A stretch of DNA of 64,000 bases from Peribacillus simplex. Its GTDB lineage: Bacteria > Bacillota > Bacilli > Bacillales > DSM-1321. The notes under the pieces were generated by a model, which worked only from the letters and a program-made list of their open reading frames with translations, made no database searches and had not been told where the DNA came from. Below, piece after piece: positions 41,083 through 50,693 of the stretch. The stretch spans positions 372,001 to 436,000 of the forward strand of contig NZ_FTMX01000004.1 in the NCBI RefSeq assembly GCF_900156045.1. The letters run 5' to 3'. Positions within the stretch are counted from its first letter, which is position 1, and every line of letters begins with the position of its first letter. A program made the position numbers and the translations under genes.

Positions 41083-43140
41083 GTGATTGATGAAAGAAGC
41101 ATGAAAGTATTACAAGAAATTTTAAATAATCAAAACACAACATTATCTGTTTTAGAGAGTAAACTTGGAATTAATCGGCGTCAGATTAATTATAGCTTTG
41201 AAAAAATCAATTATTGGATAAGTAGTTTAAACCAACCAAAAATCGAAAGAACGAAAACCGGAAATTTCATCGTACCTTCGTCATTGATTCATATACTCCC
41301 TTTAAATAATGAAGGTATTGATGTGGAGACATATATTTTATCTGAGAATGAACGTATTGCCGTTATTCAACTTATGTTACTTAGCAGAGATGAGGAATTA
41401 TCATTAATTCATTTTACTTCAACACTTGGAGTTGGAAAGAATACGATATTAAGGACAATAAAGGCGGCACAATGTGATTTAGAGAAATATCAGCTTAAAA
41501 TAATTTATTCGCGCCAAGATGGGTACAGAATTCAAGGTCAAGAGTTTGATAAACGACGCTTACTAATTACGGTCGTCCAGTCGGTAATCTCATTTTATAA
41601 AGGGGAAGAGATTATCATACATTATTCTGGCATTAAGGACAAAGAGGTAGAAACTCTTCGTAAAAAACTGGAACAGATTGAGGTTCACTTAAGTATTAAA
41701 TTCACAGACGAGAGGTTATTGGCACTTCCTTATATTATAGCTGTTTGGATAAATCGAGTAAATCAAGGGAAAATCATTGAGCCTAATTTTAATATCGATT
41801 TCTCTGAACTTAAAGATACTAAAGAATATCATGCGGTAGTAAATGTTTTCCCTGAATTTGAAGTCATACCACCTAAGGAATTACTTTTTCTCACTTTGCA
41901 GCTAATAACTATAAATATATCTTCCTCCCAAGTTCTGAATGATGACAAATTGCCAGACTTAAAGGACGCTCTATTTGAGATGGTTAAAATTATAGAAAAT
42001 ATTAGTGCTTTTGAAATTCCTCATAAGCAGGAATTGATCGATAAGTTATTCCTTCATGTAAAGCCTGCCTATTATCGAATAAAGTATAATTTAGGCTTTA
42101 TGACTTCAACGTTTATTCAGTTCGATGAGAAATTGGAGGATTTACACGAGATAGTCAAGGTATCTACTAGTCCTATTGAATCCTTATTAGGGTGTTCCAT
42201 TCCTGAGAGTGAAAACATCTTTTTAACAATGATTGTTGGTGGGTGGTTAACTAGACATGGAGTTCAATTAAATAACAAGAAAATTGCAGCTGTTGTCTGT
42301 CCTAATGGATTATCAGTATCAAAACTATTACAAGCAAGTTTAAAATCCGGATTGCCTGAGTTTACGTTCCTTGAGTCTATGTCCCACAGAGAATTTTATA
42401 ATTATAAGGGAAAAGTTGATATCTTATTTACTACTCAAAGGTTATCTACAGATATTAAACAGTACATTGTCCCAGTCGTTATAAATGAGAGAGAGAGAAA
42501 CGAGCTTAGGAAAAGAATCCTTCATGAAAAATATGGATTTGTATCTAGTCATATAGATCTAAAAGAACTTATACGAGTTATAAGTAAGCATGCTGAGATT
42601 AAAGATTCCAACGGATTATTGAAAAGTTTAAATCGTTATTTTGGTGAAAGTAACTTTGTAAGCAATACAGAAGTTGAAACAAAATCAACATTAACGCTCA
42701 AGGACCTAATATATTCTGAAACAATTATCATTCAAGATAAGGTGAAAGATTGGAAAGAGGCATTATGGTTAGCTTCAGAACCTTTGTTAAAAGACATGTA
42801 TATTGGCCATAAATATGTGGAATCAATGATTGAACAATATCAACACGACAGTAGATATATTATGCTAGCAAACAATATTGCCATTCCCCATTCCAGACCA
42901 GAGAACGATGTCTATCAAGTAGGAATGAGCTTTCTAAAGTTGAATGAGCCAGTAGAGTTTAGTGGTGGAAATTCTGTTAAGCTTATCTGCGTTATAGCTG
43001 CTGTTGATAAGGAACAACATATACGTCCTATCTTACAGCTTAGAAGACTGGCAGAAAGTCAAACAGATATAGAAAGTATAAAAAATGCAAATACAAAAAA
43101 GGAAATATTCTCAATTGTTGATGAATTTTCCAAGGGATAA
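41083..43140 (+). CDS. PRD-containing transcriptional regulator with PTS EIIB- and EIIA-like domains (LicR/MtlR type)
   Basis: 685 residues in the usual order: two N-terminal helix-turn-helix regions (STLSVLESKLGINRRQINYS near 20-40; FTSTLGVGKNTILRTIKAAQ near 115-135), two PRD domains at about 175-395, a GatB-like EIIB domain near 400-490 and an EIIA domain at about 530-685. The EIIA histidine is His603 in NNIAIPHSRPENDV. The start is GTG at 41083 with a very strong AAGGAGGTGA. Phosphorylation of the PRD and EII domains by HPr and the cognate PTS sets its activity as an activator. It leads the PTS locus. Confidence 0.9.
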   Translation: MIDERSMKVLQEILNNQNTTLSVLESKLGINRRQINYSFEKINYWISSLNQPKIERTKTGNFIVPSSLIHILPLNNEGIDVETYILSENERIAVIQLMLLSRDEELSLIHFTSTLGVGKNTILRTIKAAQCDLEKYQLKIIYSRQDGYRIQGQEFDKRRLLITVVQSVISFYKGEEIIIHYSGIKDKEVETLRKKLEQIEVHLSIKFTDERLLALPYIIAVWINRVNQGKIIEPNFNIDFSELKDTKEYHAVVNVFPEFEVIPPKELLFLTLQLITINISSSQVLNDDKLPDLKDALFEMVKIIENISAFEIPHKQELIDKLFLHVKPAYYRIKYNLGFMTSTFIQFDEKLEDLHEIVKVSTSPIESLLGCSIPESENIFLTMIVGGWLTRHGVQLNNKKIAAVVCPNGLSVSKLLQASLKSGLPEFTFLESMSHREFYNYKGKVDILFTTQRLSTDIKQYIVPVVINERERNELRKRILHEKYGFVSSHIDLKELIRVISKHAEIKDSNGLLKSLNRYFGESNFVSNTEVETKSTLTLKDLIYSETIIIQDKVKDWKEALWLASEPLLKDMYIGHKYVESMIEQYQHDSRYIMLANNIAIPHSRPENDVYQVGMSFLKLNEPVEFSGGNSVKLICVIAAVDKEQHIRPILQLRRLAESQTDIESIKNANTKKEIFSIVDEFSKG

Positions 43141-43161
43141 AGAGCGGAACGGAGAGGTAGA

Positions 43162-43626
43162 ATGACTAAGATTATTATCTCAGAAGAATCTATTTTCACG
43201 GATTTAGAAGCATCCAATAAAGAGGAGGCATTAAGGATCCTAACAGACTCACTTTTAGAGCAAGGATTCATCCATGATGATTTCTATGATAGCTTGCTGA
43301 ATAGGGAACAAAACTTCCCAACAGGTTTGGAATCGTTTGACGCAGGAATTGCCATTCCTCATACAGATCCCAAACATGTCAAGCAAGATTCTATTGCTGT
43401 TGCGGTTTTAGAAAAACCGATTACATTCCAAAATATGGTTGATAAAAGTATGAGCATTGATGTGAAAATCATCTTCTTATTAGGTTTGTCACAAAGCACG
43501 AAGCATTTAAATATTTTGAGACAAATTATGGGACTAATTAAAGAAAAAGGGGCTTTGGAGGAAATTTCAAATATGTCTAAGAGTCATCTTTATAGTCATT
43601 TAGTAGAGAATTTGTCTACAGAATAA
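43162..43626 (+). CDS. PTS galactitol-type EIIA component
   Basis: 154 residues, cytosolic phosphocarrier. The phosphorylated histidine is His67 in AGIAIPHTDPKHV. Typical EIIA type-2 features follow (VAVLEKPITFQNM, KIIFLLGLSQSTKHLNIL). It takes phosphate from HPr-P and passes it to EIIB. The ATG follows CGGAGAGG. It starts the structural genes of the locus, 21 bases after the regulator, and may be co-transcribed with it. Confidence 0.9.
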   Translation: MTKIIISEESIFTDLEASNKEEALRILTDSLLEQGFIHDDFYDSLLNREQNFPTGLESFDAGIAIPHTDPKHVKQDSIAVAVLEKPITFQNMVDKSMSIDVKIIFLLGLSQSTKHLNILRQIMGLIKEKGALEEISNMSKSHLYSHLVENLSTE

Positions 43627-43651
43627 AATCATGAACCGGGAGGAAATAGAA

Positions 43652-43933
43652 ATGAAAAAACATATTGTATTTGCTTGTTCAAGTGGGATTGCAACTTCAA
43701 CGGTAGTAGCGGAGAAAGTAGTGGAGCATTGTAAAAATAATGGGATTGATGTTGTATACCAACAGGCAATCATTGGGGAATTGCCTTCATTAGATAACTC
43801 AGTAGATTTATTTGTAGTAACGTCACAAGTGGAAGCAAAATTAACTACAACTCTTGTAAATGCATTACCTATTGTAACGGGGTTTGGAGAAGAAGAGGTG
43901 CTTGATAAAATTGTTGAATTGTTGAAAGGGTGA
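43652..43933 (+). CDS. PTS galactitol-type EIIB component, copy 1
   Basis: 93 residues, small cytosolic Rossmann-like phosphocarrier. The active cysteine is Cys9 in VFACSSGIATSTVVAEKV, the GatB signature. I use ATG 43652 because CGGGAGG lies upstream within a longer frame that starts at 43631. It is followed after six bases by a tandem copy of itself. EIIB transfers phosphate to the sugar bound by EIIC. Confidence 0.9.
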   Translation: MKKHIVFACSSGIATSTVVAEKVVEHCKNNGIDVVYQQAIIGELPSLDNSVDLFVVTSQVEAKLTTTLVNALPIVTGFGEEEVLDKIVELLKG

Positions 43934-43939
43934 ATGAAG

Positions 43940-44221
43940 ATGAAAAAACATATTGTATTTGCTTGTTCAAGCGGAATAGCAACTTCAACGGTAGTAGCAG
44001 AGAAAGTAGTGGAACATTGTAAATACCATGGGATTGATGTTGCATATCAACAAGTAATCATAGGGGAATTACCTTCATTAGATAACTCAGTAGATCTATT
44101 TGTAGTAACGTCACAAGTAGAAACAAAATTAAATACCCCTCTTGTAAATGCACTACCTATTGTAACGGGGTTTGGAGAAGAAGAATTGCTTGATAAAATT
44201 GTTAAACTGTTAAAATGTTGA
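43940..44221 (+). CDS. PTS galactitol-type EIIB component, copy 2
   Basis: 93 residues, exactly the same length as the copy before it and, by direct comparison, different at 10 positions (about 89 percent identical). The active Cys9 and its surroundings are unchanged; changes lie at residues 29-30, 35, 39, 62, 65, 67, 83, 89 and 93. The DNA after both copies carries the same TTGAAAGGGTGAA, so the duplication included the ribosome binding site. ATG 43940 is used. Both copies seem able to function. Confidence 0.9.
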   Translation: MKKHIVFACSSGIATSTVVAEKVVEHCKYHGIDVAYQQVIIGELPSLDNSVDLFVVTSQVETKLNTPLVNALPIVTGFGEEELLDKIVKLLKC

Positions 44222-44234
44222 AAGGGTGAACGAA

Positions 44235-45620
44235 ATGGGACAACAGATATTAGAAGCATTCCAGTACGTTCTTGGTTTTGGTCCTACGGTTATGTTACCA
44301 ATTGTGGTATTCATACTCGCACTTTGTTTTCGAGTTAAACCTGGGAAAGCATTAAGATCAGCCGTAATTATTGGAATGGGGTTTGTTGGGATCTTCCTAA
44401 TCTTCAACCTATTAATTGAGAGCGTTGGGCCTGCAGCTCAAGCAATGGTGGGAAGAACAGGAATAGATTTACCGGTTGTAGACACCGGATGGCCGGCACT
44501 TGCTGCAATTGCTTTTGCATCACCAATCGCACCGTTTGTCATCCCGATGGTCGTTTTACTAAACATTGTCATGATCATGCTTCGTTGGACGAAAACCGTC
44601 GATATTGATTTATGGAACTATTGGCATTTTTGCTTAGCAGGAGCGCTAGTTTATGGTGTTACAGGTAACTTTTTATTTGGGTTGCTTGGTGCAGCCATAG
44701 CTACAGTCACAACTTTAAAATTGGCTGACTGGTCTTCACCGTATATACAGAAACGATTCAATTTGCCTGGTATCTCCCTACCAACATTATCAGCAGCTGT
44801 ATTCTTTCCAGTTGGAATAATAGGAAATAAAATGATTGATTCAATACCAGGAATAAGAAACTTAAAAGCTGATCCAGAGTCCATTCAGAAACGCTTTGGT
44901 GTTTTTGGTGAACCGATGATGATTGGTCTAGTTTTGGGAATTATTATTGGAATTCTTGCAGGCTTCAATTTGGATGAAATATTGAAATTAGGAATGAACT
45001 TGGGAGCTGTCATGCTTATTATGCCTCGTATGGTTCGTATCCTTATGGAGGGTTTAATCCCACTGTCTGATGCTGTGCGTACCCTGCTTAAAAAGAAATT
45101 CCCTGATCGTGCAGATATTACGATTGGTCTTGATATTTCAGTAGCGATTGGTAACCCGGCAATTATTTCAACAGCGTTATTGATGACACCAATTACTATA
45201 TTGTTAGCTGTTATTCTACCAGGGAATAAGATTATGCCGTTAGGTGATTTACCAACTTTGACCGTGCCATTGGCTATGATTGTTCTAGCCTGCGGAGGTA
45301 ATATTATACGATCACTTATTATTGGCATACCAGTTATTATTGCTGACTTATACATCGCTTCTTACTTGTCTCCACTTGTTACCCAAGTAGCGAAGAGTAT
45401 CGATTTTCAGTTCCCGGAAGGGGCATCATCATTGGTGAACAGCTTCCTGGATGGAGGAAATCCATTCCGCTATTGGCTGGTCATGTTATCCCAAGGAAAT
45501 ATCTTTGCGATTGGAATGATTCCAGTTATCGGTCTTTTTATTTGGTGGGCATATAAAATTACCAAAAAAGATTTTAATGAGAATGGTGAATTGAAGGCTT
45601 CAGATACAAAAGTATCTTAA
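44235..45620 (+). CDS. PTS galactitol-type EIIC membrane permease
   Basis: 461 residues with about ten to twelve membrane helices. It shows the GatC pattern: FQYVLGFGPTVMLPIVVFIL at the start, RVKPGKALRSAVIIGMGFVG, and a central conserved GPAAQAMVGRTGIDLPVVD-type loop. The start is ATG 44235 after GAAAGGG. It forms the channel that takes up the polyol while it is phosphorylated. Galactitol is the type substrate, but related Bacillus loci may act on other hexitols or pentitols. Confidence 0.9.
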   Translation: MGQQILEAFQYVLGFGPTVMLPIVVFILALCFRVKPGKALRSAVIIGMGFVGIFLIFNLLIESVGPAAQAMVGRTGIDLPVVDTGWPALAAIAFASPIAPFVIPMVVLLNIVMIMLRWTKTVDIDLWNYWHFCLAGALVYGVTGNFLFGLLGAAIATVTTLKLADWSSPYIQKRFNLPGISLPTLSAAVFFPVGIIGNKMIDSIPGIRNLKADPESIQKRFGVFGEPMMIGLVLGIIIGILAGFNLDEILKLGMNLGAVMLIMPRMVRILMEGLIPLSDAVRTLLKKKFPDRADITIGLDISVAIGNPAIISTALLMTPITILLAVILPGNKIMPLGDLPTLTVPLAMIVLACGGNIIRSLIIGIPVIIADLYIASYLSPLVTQVAKSIDFQFPEGASSLVNSFLDGGNPFRYWLVMLSQGNIFAIGMIPVIGLFIWWAYKITKKDFNENGELKASDTKVS

Positions 45621-45712
45621 GAATTATTTTTCAATAAGGGGAAATTTCTAATGAAAGGGGTTTTACTCTTAAAAATACCCCACCCCCTATTTTTCTCGAG
45701 AAAGGAGATTTT

Positions 45713-46744
45713 ATGATGAGAGCCAGTGTATACCACGATGTTAATGATTTTCGAGTGGAAAACGTCGAAACTCCAGAAATTGGTTTTGGAGAAGTGTTGT
45801 TGAAGTTAAAAGCCTGTGGAGTATGCGGGACGGATATTCACAAAGCAATTCATAAAACCGTTAACCCCGAAACTATTCTTGGGCATGAATATGCAGGTGA
45901 GATTGTTAAGGTAGGAGAGGGTGTTACAAAATTTGAAATGGGAGACAGAGTTGTTGGAGCTATCCATGTTCCTTGTTTCACTTGTCATTATTGTCAACGA
46001 CAGCAATATACACTTTGCCCTGAATTTAAAGAAACGAATATAGATCCAGGCGGATTTACACAATATATTCGATTATCAGAAAGACATGTACGCCATTTAC
46101 TTTTTAAAATTCCTGACACTTTAAGCTACCTGCACGCATCTTTAGCTGAACCAGTAGCTTGTTGTATTCATGGACAAAAAGCTGCAAATATACGTCCTGG
46201 AGATAATGTTTTAATTATGGGGGCAGGTCCGATAGGGCTAATACATGGTCAACTCCTAAAACATAAGGATGTGAGTAATGTAATTATTTCTGATGTTTCT
46301 GCGTATAAGCTGTCAAAAGCTAAAGAGTTTGGTATCGATTACGCAGTAAATATTAAGCATGAAAGTCTTAAAGACGTAGTTGATAAGGTTACTAATAATA
46401 TAGGTGTTGATACTGTTATCATAGCTGCGGGAGTCTCTTCTCTGTTGCCAGAAGCCGTGCAACTGCTAAGACGCGGCGGACGAGTGATCTGTTTTTCTCC
46501 ATTTGACAAGGACCCTGAAGTGAAAATTGATGCAGGAAGATTCTTTAAGGATGAAATATCAATAGTAGGTACCTATAGTGTATCCCCATATGAATTTGAC
46601 GAGGCTATTTTGCACATTTCAAATGGAACAATTGATGCAGAGAAAATGATTACACATGAGATGACGATTGATCAGGTAGGAGAAGCGATTACATTCGCTG
46701 CAAGTCCTGACGAAGAAGTTATAAAAGTGGTTATTATTGATTAA
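45713..46744 (+). CDS. Zinc-dependent medium-chain polyol (phosphate) dehydrogenase 1
   Basis: 343 residues of the MDR family. Catalytic zinc ligands are Cys in CGVCGTDIHK and His-Glu in LGHEYAGEI; the structural zinc Cys4 cluster is CFTCHYCQRQQYTLC, and the NAD fold has GAGPIGLIHG. The ATG follows GAAAGGAG. A hairpin GGGGT / ACCCC at about 45657-45684 precedes it. It probably oxidises the phosphorylated or free polyol to a ketose. Two more members follow in the locus. Confidence 0.88.
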   Translation: MMRASVYHDVNDFRVENVETPEIGFGEVLLKLKACGVCGTDIHKAIHKTVNPETILGHEYAGEIVKVGEGVTKFEMGDRVVGAIHVPCFTCHYCQRQQYTLCPEFKETNIDPGGFTQYIRLSERHVRHLLFKIPDTLSYLHASLAEPVACCIHGQKAANIRPGDNVLIMGAGPIGLIHGQLLKHKDVSNVIISDVSAYKLSKAKEFGIDYAVNIKHESLKDVVDKVTNNIGVDTVIIAAGVSSLLPEAVQLLRRGGRVICFSPFDKDPEVKIDAGRFFKDEISIVGTYSVSPYEFDEAILHISNGTIDAEKMITHEMTIDQVGEAITFAASPDEEVIKVVIID

Positions 46745-46768
46745 TTTATTTATTAGGAGGAATTTAAT

Positions 46769-47602
46769 ATGTCATTAGTAAATATGAAATCGTTCTTACA
46801 ATTGTTAGAAGAGAAAAACCTTATTGCTCCAGCTTTTAATACTACTAATTTAGAAATGACACTTTCTATCATCGAAGGAGCAAAAGAGGTAGGATTGCCA
46901 GTTATTGTCCAAATTGCTCCTACAAACGTTAAGCTGTCAGGATATGATTACATTTCCAGCATTGTAAAATCTGCTGCGGAGAAAGTGGATATTCCTGTAA
47001 CTTTACATTTAGATCATGGAATGACCTTCGAGGACATTAAACAGGCTGTAGACGCTGGTTTTAACTCTGTCATGATTGATGCTTCAAAATTACCATATGA
47101 AGAAAATATTAAGTTCACTAGAGAGGTTGTGGAGTATTGTCATGAACGAGGGGTTTCGGTAGAAGCTGAATTAGGAGAGTTAGGCGGCAAAGAAGACGAT
47201 CATGAGTCTGATGAGTCGGCACAAACAGATCCTATGCTTGCAAGAGAATTTGTAGAGCGTACAGGAATCGACCTTCTAGCTGTATCCGTAGGAAATATAC
47301 ACGGTTTAGATGAACAACCTGAAATTAACCTAGAATTACTTCGTGAAATAGCAAATACTGTTGAGGTTCCATTAGTTATACATGGTGGCTCTGGAATTTC
47401 TGAGGACATCTTAGCGCAATTGAAAAATTACAATGTACGTAAAATAAATCTTGCCAGTGATCTTCGTAAACGATTTATTTCTTCTGTTGGAAAACGGTAT
47501 GAACAAAACCCAAATGAATATAACCTTATTAGTGTATTGCTAGAAGCACAATCTGGGGTTAAAGAAGTAGTTATTGATAAATTCAGCACTTTAAACAGAT
47601 AA
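46769..47602 (+). CDS. Class II ketose-bisphosphate aldolase (tagatose/fructose bisphosphate aldolase type)
   Basis: 277 residues, zinc aldolase. LDHGMTFEDIKQAVDAGF carries a zinc histidine, MIDASKLPYEENI the substrate contacts, VEAELGELGGKEDD the acidic zinc region, SVGNIHG and VIHGGSGI the other histidines and phosphate loop. The family (GatY/KbaY/FbaA) splits tagatose 1,6- or fructose 1,6-bisphosphate into two trioses. In a galactitol-type locus the tagatose form is likely. It follows AGGAGG. Confidence 0.9.
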   Translation: MSLVNMKSFLQLLEEKNLIAPAFNTTNLEMTLSIIEGAKEVGLPVIVQIAPTNVKLSGYDYISSIVKSAAEKVDIPVTLHLDHGMTFEDIKQAVDAGFNSVMIDASKLPYEENIKFTREVVEYCHERGVSVEAELGELGGKEDDHESDESAQTDPMLAREFVERTGIDLLAVSVGNIHGLDEQPEINLELLREIANTVEVPLVIHGGSGISEDILAQLKNYNVRKINLASDLRKRFISSVGKRYEQNPNEYNLISVLLEAQSGVKEVVIDKFSTLNR

Positions 47603-47630
47603 TGATTGAATCTAAAGGGTGGGATTGAAA

Positions 47631-49139
47631 ATGTATGTAATTGGAATTGATATTGGAACAACTAACGTAAAAGTTTGTCTATTTCAATTACCAAATTTTG
47701 AATTAGTAGAATTGTATCGTTTTTCTACTCCTACTAAATGGAATGAAAAAGAATCAGAGTTTGAAATGGATAAAATTTGGGAGGGCGTGAAGGAAGGTCT
47801 TCACCTCTTCTCAAAAAAAGTGGGAAATCCAGAAGAGATAAAAACTATTTCGATAGCCAGTGCAGCTCAAACTATCGTTTTATTAGATGAACAGGATCAA
47901 ATTTTAGAACCAACCATTACTTGGTATGATCCTCGTTCTAAAACCGAAGCAGAATTAGTTAATAATACTGTTGGAAATGAAGCACTATATAGGATTACGG
48001 GAATAGTCTCTCATAGTAATCATAGCCTTACCAAGCTCCTTTGGATTAGAGACCATTTTCCTGATAAATATGCAAAATTTAAAAAATGGACGTGTTTATC
48101 AGGATTTGTGGCTTTTAAGTTATCTGGAATATACGCAACAGACTTGAGCCTTGCATCGAGAACGTTACTCCTGGACATGTCTACTCGAAAATGGTCAAAG
48201 AAATTAATTGAAGATTTCGACTTGGGAGTTCAAACGTTTCCTACTATTGTTGAGTCTGGTGCTGCTCATTCATTGCTTAAAGAGTCTATAGCAAGGGAAA
48301 TCGGATTAAGTCCTAATACAACCATTTCGATAGCTGGTCACGATCATATGGCAGGATCAATAGTTACTAATTTGGATGTGGATAAGGAACTGCTGAATTC
48401 AACTGGAACAACAGAAGGATTACTTTTATTGAAAAAGGAATCATTTTTAAGCAGTGACTTTCAGGAAAAAGCTATTTCAAATGGTTTATATGTAAAAGAC
48501 AATTTGTTCAGTCTCTATGGATCAATGCCAACAGCTGGTTATAGTATAAATTGGTTTACAAGGAATTTTTTATCTTCACTTGATGAATTAACTCAAATGA
48601 GTGCTGGGTTATATAAAGAATACCAGAAAAACTCGAAGGAATTTATAGAAAATTTGCTTGTTTTCATTCCACATTTAAGAGGAAGTGGTCCCCCTCATCG
48701 TGATTCTCATTCTAAAGGGATCTTATATGGACTACAGGACCAAACAGAAAAGAGAGATATTTTATTCTCGATTTTTGCTGGCCTATGCTTCGAATTGAGA
48801 AATTTAAAAGACGCATATATAGATTTAACGGATCAAGATATCAAGAGTATTAAAGTTATTGGCCCGGCCACATTAAATCCATTATGGCTACAGTTAAAAG
48901 CAGATGTTCTTAACTGCGAAGTACTTTCTTATAAAATAGAGGAAGCCGTTTCAAAAGGCGGCGCGATGTTAGCCGCATTAAAGCAAAATTTTATTGACCA
49001 ATTACCCGTTAATTCATTTGATAGGTATCTTCCTTCACAAGAAAATTTCAAACTGTATGATGAGTACTTTAACAGGATGTATACTCCACTCTCAAAAATT
49101 AAAAAAGAATTTGATTTATATAAGTCGACGGAGATTTGA
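47631..49139 (+). CDS. FGGY-family carbohydrate kinase
   Basis: 502 residues in two actin-like domains. GIDIGTTNVKVCLF is the first phosphate loop, TWYDPRSKTEAEL a conserved N-domain piece, AGHDHMAGS with the catalytic Asp, STGTTEG the second phosphate loop and SKGGAMLAALKQ the C-terminal signature. I use ATG 47631 after AAAGGGTGGGA. FGGY kinases act on free sugars such as xylulose or gluconate. As the PTS already phosphorylates its substrate, this kinase suggests a second, non-PTS sugar or a ketose released by one of the dehydrogenases. Confidence 0.87.
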   Translation: MYVIGIDIGTTNVKVCLFQLPNFELVELYRFSTPTKWNEKESEFEMDKIWEGVKEGLHLFSKKVGNPEEIKTISIASAAQTIVLLDEQDQILEPTITWYDPRSKTEAELVNNTVGNEALYRITGIVSHSNHSLTKLLWIRDHFPDKYAKFKKWTCLSGFVAFKLSGIYATDLSLASRTLLLDMSTRKWSKKLIEDFDLGVQTFPTIVESGAAHSLLKESIAREIGLSPNTTISIAGHDHMAGSIVTNLDVDKELLNSTGTTEGLLLLKKESFLSSDFQEKAISNGLYVKDNLFSLYGSMPTAGYSINWFTRNFLSSLDELTQMSAGLYKEYQKNSKEFIENLLVFIPHLRGSGPPHRDSHSKGILYGLQDQTEKRDILFSIFAGLCFELRNLKDAYIDLTDQDIKSIKVIGPATLNPLWLQLKADVLNCEVLSYKIEEAVSKGGAMLAALKQNFIDQLPVNSFDRYLPSQENFKLYDEYFNRMYTPLSKIKKEFDLYKSTEI

Positions 49140-49225
49140 TTCTTAACACATGAAAGCCTAAGAAAAGCAGTTGAAGCTGTAATTAATCCTTATGGGATGC
49201 AGTAAGTACGGAGGTATTACTGAAA

Positions 49226-50269
49226 ATGGAATCATTATGTTTCTATGGAATTCAGGATTTGAAATATGAAGAGTCTCCTCCACCAACAATTGAGCAGAAC
49301 GATGAAGTTATTATTAGAGTAAGAAATGCAGGTATCTGTGGGTCAGATATTTCTCGTTATAAAAAATTGGGCCCCGTGACTCCCGGTAACATTTGGGGAC
49401 ACGAATATGCTGGTGAGGTAGTTGAATGTAGTGATAATGTAACGGATTTACATGTAGGCACCCGGGTGGCTGTATGTCCTGCGCTTTATTGTGGAAAGTG
49501 TCAGTATTGCCGTTCAGGTTACTTTGCCGCATGTCCTGAATTACTTGTAACAGGCGCAAAAGTCCCCGGTGGATTTGCTACATACGTGAAGGTGCCAAGA
49601 GAAAATGTTATCTGTATCCCAGATAGTGTTTCTTTTGAAGAAGCTGCCTTTGTCGAGCCATCTGCAGTTGCGCTTCATGGGCTTTTTAAAACCAACATGC
49701 AGCCAGGATACTCTGTTGCTGTTATGGGATGCGGAACAATTGGATTACTTGTAATCCAATGGGCAAAAATTTTTGGTGCAGAAAGAGTATATGCTATTGA
49801 TATTGAAAAAGAGAAATTAACCTTAGCTAAACAAGTTGGAGCCGATGTATTAATAAATCCGAAAGATAGAAATACATTTGAACAAATCATGACATTTACA
49901 AACGGGCATGGAGTGGATTTAGCAGTTGAAGCTGCCGGATCTCCTATTACTTCTGCTCAAATATTCGCCTTGCCAAAAAAAGGGGGAGAAGTAGTTTTTA
50001 TGGGTATTCCGTATGCTGATGTGCAGATTGAACGTTTCTACTTTGAAAGTATCGTTCGTCGAGAGTTACATGTTTATGGGTCATGGAATGCCATATCCTC
50101 GCCGTTCCCAGGTAGAGAGTTTCATGCAACCATTCACTGCATGAATACAGGACAATTACAAGTAAAACCTCTTATATCTCACCGGGTTCCACTTAGGATG
50201 GGACCAGAAATGTTTGAACGGATCATAAGTAATAAAGAGATGTTTACAAAGGTTATGTTCGAACTGTAA
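49226..50269 (+). CDS. Galactitol-1-phosphate dehydrogenase-like zinc enzyme (dehydrogenase 2)
   Basis: 347 residues of the MDR family. Zinc ligands are in CGSDISRYKKLGP and WGHEYAGEVV; the structural cluster is CGKCQYCRSGYFAAC; the cofactor loop is GCGTIGLLVIQWAK with an acidic residue (AIDIEKEK) that favours NAD. The section around YGSWNAISSPFPGREF is typical of GatD, the galactitol-1-phosphate 5-dehydrogenase that forms tagatose 6-phosphate. This makes it the best candidate for the step after the PTS. The ATG follows ACGGAGGT. Confidence 0.87.
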   Translation: MESLCFYGIQDLKYEESPPPTIEQNDEVIIRVRNAGICGSDISRYKKLGPVTPGNIWGHEYAGEVVECSDNVTDLHVGTRVAVCPALYCGKCQYCRSGYFAACPELLVTGAKVPGGFATYVKVPRENVICIPDSVSFEEAAFVEPSAVALHGLFKTNMQPGYSVAVMGCGTIGLLVIQWAKIFGAERVYAIDIEKEKLTLAKQVGADVLINPKDRNTFEQIMTFTNGHGVDLAVEAAGSPITSAQIFALPKKGGEVVFMGIPYADVQIERFYFESIVRRELHVYGSWNAISSPFPGREFHATIHCMNTGQLQVKPLISHRVPLRMGPEMFERIISNKEMFTKVMFEL

Positions 50270-50337
50270 ATTATTAAATTTTTTTCAAGAGTGTCTTAAA
50301 AGGCGTAACATTGAAGTTTTGTGTTTTTGAAATTATC

Positions 50338-50433
50338 ATGCACAAAACATGCTTTGTTCACTTAGCACGCACGATTGCCCATAAAGTTCGCGTTGACGAG
50401 AAATCTGTCACGACTTTAAAACGGTTTAATTAA
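50338..50433 (+). pseudogene. Possible remnant of a mutator-type (IS256-like) transposase
   Basis: The frame reads MHKTCFVHLARTIAHKVRVD then EKSVTTLKRFN and stops. The C-F-V-H-x-x-R-x-I-x-x-K-V-x-V-x-D pattern resembles the segment near the last catalytic residue of IS256-type transposases. Only about 31 residues remain, with no inverted repeats nearby. The call is tentative. Confidence 0.35.
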
Positions 50434-50501
50434 ATCTCCAAAAAGGACTAGCAATATTGGATGGAAAATGATTTTTTAAAGAAAGCTGAGACTTTTCTGG
50501 G

Positions 50502-50560
50502 ATCCCCTTCTAATAGACAGATAAAAAAGAACTTTATCTTCTAACTTTGAAGGGGATTTT
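50502..50560 (+). terminator. Terminator between dehydrogenases 2 and 3
   Basis: ATCCCCTTC pairs with GAAGGGGAT over a long loop with its own inner AAAGA / TCTTT-type pairing, followed by TTTT. It separates the main PTS operon from the third dehydrogenase. Confidence 0.65.
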
Positions 50561-50693
50561 CTATAGGTATTTTTCAAAAAAATGGAAGAATTAATCTTGT
50601 TCTCTAACCCAGACAGCCATCAAACGGGATTATTAGCCGTGAACAATCTTATGGCAAGGCCTTAATACTTCCAGACGAGGAGTGAAATGTACA

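Noticed and set aside
44885..45355. 156-codon minus-strand frame over the EIIC gene
   Set aside because: Antisense shadow; the plus strand encodes an obvious EIIC.
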